Source: JAQVUB01 sp033809415
GTDB taxonomy: Bacteria > Verrucomicrobiota > Lentisphaeria > Oligosphaerales > Oligosphaeraceae
Assembly (NCBI GenBank): GCA_033809415.1
Contig: JAPXLT010000059.1
Coordinates: 1 to 19,644, forward strand
Direction: 5' to 3'
DNA length: 19,644 nt
The position numbers were made by a program, and so were the translations under genes. Below, in pieces: positions 13,911 to 19,644 of the stretch. The notes beneath the pieces were generated by a model. The model worked only from the letters and a program-made list of their open reading frames with translations, did no database searches and had not been told where the DNA came from. The first letter of the stretch is position 1; every line of letters starts with the position of its first letter.

Positions 13911-14690
13911 TTACCCGCCTGCCGGTTTCGGCTTTGGGTTGATGATCCAGAAGTCGGAATAGTATACATCCGCTGCGTCGCGAACGTTGTTAGGCACCTT
14001 TGTTCTGGGCATGGATTCGGCATGAAAGTCCATAAAGAGGAAAGTGCTGTTGCCTGGTCCGTCAGCCAGGGTGCTGTTTCCATCCAGGTCTCCGTTATAG
14101 CCATGCGGATATATAACGTATTCATTGGTGATGGTTTCCCTTACATAGGCATATTTATATCTTGATTCGCCGACGTATGCGCAGAGTGCCGGACGCTTGA
14201 CTTCGCCAAGCTTGCGGTTGCGGTATGTAATGCCGAGGCGGTAGCTCAGCCCTATTCCAAAGGCGCGTGCGTCGGTATTGGCGGTCGAGTTGGCCTGTAT
14301 GTAGCCATGACCATCGCGCGCAGGACAGGCAACCGAGCTGATGGTAAAGACATTTTTTTTGGTGCGGTGCCAGCCACCCAGCGGGGCGAGCATTTCGTGG
14401 TTGAGATACGCCGCTAAAAGGCCACTGCTGCCGTTGCCGGAAAACCAGCTACGTGCTCCAAGGGCATGACTTCCGTCCTCAGTGTTATAGTATGGCACTA
14501 GGATATCAGCATTGTCATCACTGTAGAACATGAAGGCCGGACCTAGTTGTCCAAAATTGCTGACGCATTTGATCTGCTTGGCTTTGTCCCTTGCCTTGCT
14601 TAAAGCAGGCAAGAGCATGCTGGCAAGTATGGCGATGATGGCGATTACGACGAGCAGTTCAATTAAGGTAAAGCGCGACTTCATGTTCAT
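13911..14690 (-). CDS. Type IV pilin-like / pseudopilin-like protein, 259 aa
   Basis: After MNMKSR, the prepilin segment FTLIELLVVIAIIA runs to LLPAL, with Glu11 at mature +5. The residue before Phe is Arg rather than Gly. The remainder is a unique domain, with Tyr- and Asn-rich stretches. The C-terminal signature is changed: FMDFHAESM replaces the FIDGHAENM of its neighbour, and the upstream His of H-x9-DG is missing. AAGGAGG lies seven bases before the first ATG; a second ATG two codons later is less well placed. It follows the 1178-aa secreted protein after 66 bp and is the last gene of module 1, before a repeat-derived terminator. Over about 30 bp, its signal-region DNA is identical to that of the pseudopilin at 11401-12108. 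Confidence 0.92.
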   Translation of the reverse strand: MNMKSRFTLIELLVVIAIIAILASMLLPALSKARDKAKQIKCVSNFGQLGPAFMFYSDDNADILVPYYNTEDGSHALGARSWFSGNGSSGLLAAYLNHEMLAPLGGWHRTKKNVFTISSVACPARDGHGYIQANSTANTDARAFGIGLSYRLGITYRNRKLGEVKRPALCAYVGESRYKYAYVRETITNEYVIYPHGYNGDLDGNSTLADGPGNSTFLFMDFHAESMPRTKVPNNVRDAADVYYSDFWIINPKPKPAGG

Positions 14691-14756
14691 GGCAAAACCT
14701 CCTTGTTGTACAAAAGCGTTATTATCTTTCCAGGTGCTATTGGCAGCAAAATTTTG

Positions 14757-17700
14757 TCATTCAGCGGTTACTTCCAATTTATAGCTGATGCTGTCGCCAG
14801 CGTTTGGCAGATCGGCCAATTTGAAGCACGGTTCGAAACTACTGGTGAGTTGACCGCCGCCATCCCAAAGTGCAAAGCCGACAAAGTCCGATTCCGGTGA
14901 AAGCTGGTAAACATTGCTGATGTTTGCGCTCTTGAATACGGCGGTTGCGCTGTTAATTTTACGTGTGGGATCAGTGACGGAAAAAGTCTTGCGGATATCT
15001 GACTCGTAGAATTCGTCTCCGACAGAAAAGAGCGTACGCCCGAAGTTTCTGGTAAAGTTCAGCGGCCCTTTCTGGGTGCCGAGTTGCAGGACGCCTCCTT
15101 CTTCAGCCAGTGCTTTTGGGAAGCAATGATAGCGCAACCCTACCTGATATGAGCGCGGCAGCTCATCGGTGCTGAAGTTGATCAATTCAGTTTTTATGTT
15201 TATTTTGCGGCAGGAGTTCAGGATTTCAACATATTGCCGAATCAACAATCCTGCCAGTTCAGGTGAGGTATGGTCATTGATCTGCAATTCGGCGCCCACC
15301 CGGAGTCCGCCATCAATCTTTTCCTGGCCGGTTACCAGATATGGTCCCCATAATCTCAATGAGGGCTTCCAGAAGGCTGCGGCTCCCAGTGCTGTGCTCC
15401 GATCACCGGCCAGTTGCGCCTTGCCGTCGCGCTGCCAATCGACTATGCTCATGGTTTTGCAATTCAGCAGCACTTGGTTGTTGCCGGAGCTGAAAAGCAG
15501 AGATTCGTTGTTTTCATGCGGGCGGCAAGTGATGCCGGCATTAGCGATCTCAGTCAATGCTGATTTTTTTACATCGTATTTTTTCATGTATTCCTGGTCT
15601 TCAAGGCTTGCGGCAGTCAATTCAGGCAGGAACTGCTTTTTCAACTCGTTGATATCCTCGGTGTTATAGCCAACCGATTCCGGTCTGGCAGTGCCTGGAG
15701 TAAGCTCGAAAATCTGGCAGCGCACGGCGCCGGCGAAAAGCTGCACGCCCTGTGCCAGTTCCGCTGCGCTGAAATAGTTTATGCCAGGTTTGGGGGCGAA
15801 TAGCACATCTTTGGCCGCAAGCTGATAATTGCCGTCCGGCAAGCCAGCCACTTTCATGGTAAAGAAGGCGCTGCCCTTTTCCCAGAAATTGAACACTGCC
15901 ACGATGATCTTGCCATCCTTTTCATAGGCCGCATGTTGCAGTATTGAGGCCGGACCAAGACCAAGGTCAGGCATCCTGGAAACCACGTTGACAGGCAGGG
16001 CATACGGTGCCGACGGCTCAAGCACTATGCGCTGGTCTATGCGTTCGCCGTCAAAAACAAAGTCTTCATAATCGGCGGCATTTTCGGCGGCTCGGGCAAA
16101 GGCGGCCCAGTAGCGGTTGTCATAGCCGCGTGGGAAAAGATATGCGGTTGCTCCATCATAACCATTGAAAAAGAAGCTGTTAAAGTCAATCTCAAGAGCT
16201 TCCGGCTGAGTCACCCAGAGGGCACCGCCTTGGCTGCCATGCGGGAAGGCCAGCAACTTGGGGCGTTTTTCGGGCGGATAGTCCAAGTTCACTTGCGCAC
16301 GTACGTTACGGGCACCGATAAAAGAACGCAAGTTGCCATCTTTATAGTAGATATATGGTCTGTGAGTTTGCCAATAAACATACGGCCCCCATGGATTTAT
16401 CCAGCGCAAGTCGGCGGCGTAATCGGATTGGTGCACTTCCTTGCCGTTAGGAATTTCGCGCCAGATGCTGCACATTTCTGTCCAAGATATGCCTGGTATG
16501 AAGCCCATGGACTTGTCGCCGCCGGTGACTTCGCAAACTGCCTCATGTATGGTGCGCACCAGTTTCGCGTGTTCGAGGCTGCGGAAGCGCACCGCCTGCG
16601 CATAGTATTTTTTGCCGCGCATCAATTCCTGCGGCCATTCCTGTTTCATCTGTTCGAGGGGCACATTGACATATTCGGCGAATTTCTCGCGGCAGCTGTC
16701 GCAGAAGCAACCTTTGCCGTTGAACATATATGGTTCCCAGTTGGCCCACAGGCCATCTGTGCCCTGCAAATTGTCAGCCAGATACTTGCGCACTGTTCCC
16801 TGGAAAAACGGGCGGCGTTCATAAACGGCTACCGGGCAGGTTGCCATCTCCAAATCCCGGCGTGTCGCATTGCCCAAATATTTGAATTTATCAGAGGCGG
16901 GTCTGTTGGGGAAACCGACGCGGAAACCATTGGCGATGTAATACAATTCCGGAGTAATTGCCTTGACGCCATGCTCGCGCAAGGCCGCGAGAGTATCTTG
17001 TGGAAAGTTGCATATTATCCAACGCGTTCCGACTTGGCCAAAGAATTCTGCCAGGTGCTCGCGTCCTTCCCGGCTGAAGTTAAAATCGCGCCCGTTAGCA
17101 TAGAAACCAGGCAGGTATCTTTGCGCTTTGGCCTTGACAGTGATGGTCGGAATTATCTTGAAAGCAAAGGTTTCGAGGTTGGATGCAGCTTGCCCGTTTT
17201 CCTCTATGATACAGCTGCCTGTGCCTTCAAATGCACCAGGTTCCTCCGTGGTGCTAAGCAACAGCGACATCATCATGGCATCCAGGCCTTCTGTAGTGGC
17301 CAGGCGACGTGAGTATGTCGAGTCGATTTCAATGTCGAATTCCTGCATTCCGGCTTCTTCCTGCCGGTTGACTATTTTGCCGAAAGTAAGGTCTTCGAGC
17401 TTGACCTGGCTTGGAAGGCGCAGGCGCATCTGGGGCTTTTGCAATTTGGCCTCCTCTGCGCTGCAATTGCGTCCCCATGCAAAATTCATGATGGCAGGCT
17501 GGTTTTGCGACAGGGCGAAAACGCTGTCAAGAAAGCCATGTGGTGCGAGGCGCAGGGTCAGCTTCGCGCTTTTCTGCACCGATACAAGAGCCGGTTCTTT
17601 GAGTTTCAGTTCGCCGACTCCATCGATGCGGAAAACAATGTTCAGATACTTTGTTTCGGCAGGAACGATGAGTTCCTGACTGAAAAGCCCCCATTCTTCC

Positions 17701-18293
17701 CCCCAAAAATCCTCGAATCGCGTTTGTTTCAGGGCTTTGATTTCCTTAGCCTTGGCGGGGGTTTTGTGTTCGCCGCGACATGAAACCAGCACCCAGTTAT
17801 TGCCGCCACTGCCGACCACATTATGCCTGGCCAGATATTTGAAAGTAAGCTTGTAGGTTCCGCCGTCAGTGTTAGGAAGTTCCACCAGTTTGCACCATGC
17901 TGCCGAGGCTCTCGTAACCAGCGGCCCACAGATATCGCGCAGTTGCACCGGCTTGATTATGCTGGCAACACCATCGGCGATTTCCCAGCGGATCACTTCA
18001 CGCATGCGCTCACGCGCATTCGGCACCTTTTGCCGCTCGGGATGATGGATGTTGGAATAGTAGTCCCGCCAACGGAACGGATCGATTTCAGCGCCGGGGC
18101 TGTCTTCGGCAAAATCGGGGTTGCTGATCAGATTTTCGGCCTTGTCTGATACGCTGTGAAATCTTCGCTTGGATATAGCCGCAAAATCATAAGTCACCCC
18201 GCCACGCACATCAAGTTTGGGTTGTGCAGCAATGCCAATGCCGACCATTGTCAGTATGAGCATAAAAACGAAGAGCTTTCTTGAATTTTTCAT
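14757..18293 (-). CDS. Very large secreted TIM-barrel glycosidase-like protein, 1178 aa
   Basis: A signal peptide (MKNSRKLFVFMLILTMVGIGIAA) indicates export. Residues about 54-235 begin with NLISNPDFAED, typical of CBM4/9-like carbohydrate-binding sandwiches. Residues about 240-385 look beta-rich. Residues about 390-750 look like a TIM barrel with NWEPY (Glu520) followed by GCFCDSC (Cys529, 531, 534), and later AADYEDFVFDGER at 739-751. The 947-aa protein at 179-3022 has the same order (DFEG, C-F-C-x2-C, AADYE, GER), so the barrels are probably homologous. Residues about 760-865 look like a C-terminal beta domain; about 900-1178 form another beta-rich domain with no recognised family. GAGG lies six bases upstream of the ATG. 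It starts 67 bp after the GntR/LacI-type regulator. Substrate and catalytic pair are unknown. Confidence 0.87.
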   Translation of the reverse strand: MKNSRKLFVFMLILTMVGIGIAAQPKLDVRGGVTYDFAAISKRRFHSVSDKAENLISNPDFAEDSPGAEIDPFRWRDYYSNIHHPERQKVPNARERMREVIRWEIADGVASIIKPVQLRDICGPLVTRASAAWCKLVELPNTDGGTYKLTFKYLARHNVVGSGGNNWVLVSCRGEHKTPAKAKEIKALKQTRFEDFWGEEWGLFSQELIVPAETKYLNIVFRIDGVGELKLKEPALVSVQKSAKLTLRLAPHGFLDSVFALSQNQPAIMNFAWGRNCSAEEAKLQKPQMRLRLPSQVKLEDLTFGKIVNRQEEAGMQEFDIEIDSTYSRRLATTEGLDAMMMSLLLSTTEEPGAFEGTGSCIIEENGQAASNLETFAFKIIPTITVKAKAQRYLPGFYANGRDFNFSREGREHLAEFFGQVGTRWIICNFPQDTLAALREHGVKAITPELYYIANGFRVGFPNRPASDKFKYLGNATRRDLEMATCPVAVYERRPFFQGTVRKYLADNLQGTDGLWANWEPYMFNGKGCFCDSCREKFAEYVNVPLEQMKQEWPQELMRGKKYYAQAVRFRSLEHAKLVRTIHEAVCEVTGGDKSMGFIPGISWTEMCSIWREIPNGKEVHQSDYAADLRWINPWGPYVYWQTHRPYIYYKDGNLRSFIGARNVRAQVNLDYPPEKRPKLLAFPHGSQGGALWVTQPEALEIDFNSFFFNGYDGATAYLFPRGYDNRYWAAFARAAENAADYEDFVFDGERIDQRIVLEPSAPYALPVNVVSRMPDLGLGPASILQHAAYEKDGKIIVAVFNFWEKGSAFFTMKVAGLPDGNYQLAAKDVLFAPKPGINYFSAAELAQGVQLFAGAVRCQIFELTPGTARPESVGYNTEDINELKKQFLPELTAASLEDQEYMKKYDVKKSALTEIANAGITCRPHENNESLLFSSGNNQVLLNCKTMSIVDWQRDGKAQLAGDRSTALGAAAFWKPSLRLWGPYLVTGQEKIDGGLRVGAELQINDHTSPELAGLLIRQYVEILNSCRKINIKTELINFSTDELPRSYQVGLRYHCFPKALAEEGGVLQLGTQKGPLNFTRNFGRTLFSVGDEFYESDIRKTFSVTDPTRKINSATAVFKSANISNVYQLSPESDFVGFALWDGGGQLTSSFEPCFKLADLPNAGDSISYKLEVTAE

Positions 18294-18360
18294 TTTACAC
18301 CTCGTGATTGAATGCTAAACACTGGATAAGGATTATTTTGTTACTGTTTGCGAAGGTTGT

Positions 18361-19455
18361 TTATTGCAAATTCTGCCAGACAATCTGGTCTGTACTCTGT
18401 CGACAATCCACCACATGCGGTGAATAGATCAGGGGGGCATTGCCTCCCTCAGGTCGAAACCATTCATCGGCGCGCAGGATCAATTCGACGGCCATGGTGC
18501 CAATGCGGGCATAGCCGACATCCACGGTGGATAACGGCGGGGTGAGCAAAGTTCGTCCTGGCAGCCCGCAATAGCCCATGATCGCCACATCCTCGGGGAT
18601 TCGCAGCCCCAGGGCCTGAAGAGCCGGATAGCAGAGCATGGCTATGTAGTCAGAGTAACACATCAGGGCAGTCGGCTGGACTTTTTGTTGCCGGAAGAAG
18701 GTTTGAACTGTTTCGAAGGCATCCTTTTCATTGCAGCTTGGCAGGTTGATCATCAGCTTCGGGTCGCTGTTCATTCCCAGGCTGTCGAGCAAAGCCGCAT
18801 ATTCTTCTTTGTTGTGCCCTCGCCGATAAGGGAAATTCAACCAGACGGTTGCCACCTGCCGGTGCCCGAAGCAGGCCAGATGCCGCAAACCATCCGCAAA
18901 AGCCTCTCGCACATTCGTTGCAATGACCGGCAGTCCGGTAATTTTATGATCTTCTTCCTGCGCATGTGCCAATACTGCGGGAAGACCTGTGCTGCGAATC
19001 AAGTCCAAAATGGGTTCGTGTCCAAGAAAAGAACTTGTGACAACAATGATCCCCATATATTTTTGGCTGATTTTTTCAGCCAGTGCTTGAATCCCATTGG
19101 CTTGGATCAGCGGCAGATCAAAAAGATCCATGCCCAGCCCATGCTGACGACAAGCCTGATCCACGCCCGGAAGGATATGCAAGCAAGAGTTATATTCCTC
19201 CATACTTCCCGGATTGGCATTGACGAACAGAAGTTTGCGCGGTTCAGGCAACACCATTGTGCCGTTCCGCGGAGTCCGCACAATCAAGCCTTCCTTGGCA
19301 AGACGGCTCAAAGCCGAACGCAAGGTCACCCGGCTGACACCAAGCTGACGACAAAATTCCGGCTCGGCAGGCAAGCGGCTACCGCGAGGATATTGACCCG
19401 ACTCGATCGCTGAACGAATCCGATCATATGTCTGATTTTTCTTTAATTTTTCCAT
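18361..19455 (-). CDS. GntR/LacI-type (AraR-like) transcriptional regulator, 364 aa
   Basis: Residues about 6-70 are a GntR winged helix (YDRIRSAIESGQYPRGSRLP, then CRQLGVSRVTLRSALSRLAKEGLI and RNGTMV). Residues about 74-360 are a LacI-like periplasmic-binding effector domain (GIIVVTS, HLACFGHRQVATVWL, DVAIMGYCGLP, LSTVDVG). This arrangement is that of Bacillus AraR. The ATG at 19455 is chosen because it gives the usual short lead into the winged helix; a TTG at 19494 would add 13 odd residues. No Shine-Dalgarno sequence is visible before either start, so the start is less certain than the gene. It is the first gene of module 1, with a strong promoter and an inverted repeat just upstream, and should control itself and the downstream secreted protein. 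The inducer is unknown. Confidence 0.9.
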   Translation of the reverse strand: MEKLKKNQTYDRIRSAIESGQYPRGSRLPAEPEFCRQLGVSRVTLRSALSRLAKEGLIVRTPRNGTMVLPEPRKLLFVNANPGSMEEYNSCLHILPGVDQACRQHGLGMDLFDLPLIQANGIQALAEKISQKYMGIIVVTSSFLGHEPILDLIRSTGLPAVLAHAQEEDHKITGLPVIATNVREAFADGLRHLACFGHRQVATVWLNFPYRRGHNKEEYAALLDSLGMNSDPKLMINLPSCNEKDAFETVQTFFRQQKVQPTALMCYSDYIAMLCYPALQALGLRIPEDVAIMGYCGLPGRTLLTPPLSTVDVGYARIGTMAVELILRADEWFRPEGGNAPLIYSPHVVDCRQSTDQIVWQNLQ

Positions 19456-19513
19456 GGGGCAAAAAGGAAAAAACAGCAGCACACAATGAAACAAAAACAG
19501 TGATAATATCTAA

Positions 19514-19540
19514 ATTATATAATACAAATACCCTTGTCAA
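19514..19540 (-). promoter_or_regulatory. Sigma-70-like promoter of the GntR/LacI-type regulator operon
   Basis: On the minus strand, a perfect TTGACA (19535-19540) and a perfect TATAAT (19514-19519) are separated by 15 bp, shorter than the usual 17. An alternative TAATTT -10 two bases on gives a 17-bp spacer. It lies about 60 bp upstream of the ATG. Confidence 0.65.
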
Positions 19541-19550
19541 GATAGGACAA
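19534..19550. promoter_or_regulatory. Inverted repeat overlapping the -35 box, candidate operator
   Basis: TTGTC, seven bases (AAGATAG), then GACAA. It overlaps the -35 box. CAAGATAGG inside it is repeated directly 25 bp away at 19563-19571. Placement fits an autoregulatory GntR-type site; the short arms make this tentative. Confidence 0.4.
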
Positions 19551-19569
19551 ATAGTTTTTTTGCAAGATA

Positions 19570-19644
19570 GGGTGCAGGGTGCAGGGTGCAGGGTGCAGGG
19601 TGCAGGGTGCAGGGTGCAGGGGGCAGGGGGCAGGGGGCAGGGTG
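19570..19644. repeat. Heptanucleotide tandem repeat (GGGTGCA/GGGGGCA), locus 3, cut by window end
   Basis: Seven GGGTGCA units (19570-19618), three GGGGGCA units (19619-19639) and a partial unit reaching the last base. The total length is unknown because the array continues past the window. It lies just upstream of the regulator's promoter. Confidence 0.93.

Noticed and set aside
16230..17312. 360-residue plus-strand open frame opposite the 1178-aa gene
   Set aside because: No recognisable domain; the minus-strand protein has a signal peptide, barrel motifs and a paralogue, so this is an antisense shadow.
1..19644. tRNA, rRNA, transposase or integrase genes
   Set aside because: None seen by eye on either strand. 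The repeats are short and carry no transposase; a tRNA scan and IS search were not possible.

Overview
This 19.6 kb window carries eleven genes, all read from the minus strand, so transcription runs from high to low coordinates. The three prepilin-like proteins begin with the hydrophobic segment FTLIELLVVIAIIA, followed by a short unique domain. They sit beside very large secreted glycosidase-like proteins and LacI-type or GntR/LacI-type regulators. From general knowledge, this mix is typical of Lentisphaerota (Victivallales-like) and, less specifically, of Kiritimatiellota, Verrucomicrobiota or Planctomycetota. No rRNA, tRNA or housekeeping marker is present, so the assignment is an inference.

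The window reads as three glycan-use modules. Module 1 (right end, 19550 to 13911) has a GntR/LacI-type regulator with its own promoter, a 1178-residue secreted TIM-barrel protein and a pseudopilin, closed by a repeat-derived terminator. A 644-bp gap packed with short tandem repeats follows. Module 2 (13266 to 5270) has an N-acetylglucosamine-6-phosphate deacetylase-like enzyme, a pseudopilin, a 1001-residue secreted protein with a C-terminal LamG domain, a repeat-derived terminator, a secreted SGNH/GDSL hydrolase and an M81 (MlrC-like) metallopeptidase. Module 3 (5055 to 179) has a LacI-type regulator whose promoter is flanked by two near-identical palindromic operators, a pseudopilin with a duplicated ribosome-binding site and start codon, and a 947-residue secreted CBM9-like plus TIM-barrel protein, again followed by a repeat-derived terminator.

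Inferred function: the secreted proteins bind and cut or deacylate complex, probably acetylated or amino-sugar-containing glycans outside the cytoplasm. The NagA-like enzyme would act on a sugar phosphate inside the cell, and the two regulators would sense sugars. No transporter is present, so uptake must be encoded elsewhere. Each large secreted TIM-barrel or LamG protein is the direct neighbour of one pseudopilin. This recurring pair is the best candidate here for a poorly described system.

The intergenic regions are unusual. A dispersed repeat built from TTTCGTG-type arms around a GC-rich hairpin occurs at several junctions and three times looks like a rho-independent terminator. A GGGTGCA/GGGGGCA heptamer array occurs at three loci. 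Other 9-, 11- and 18-bp tandem repeats fill the longer gaps.
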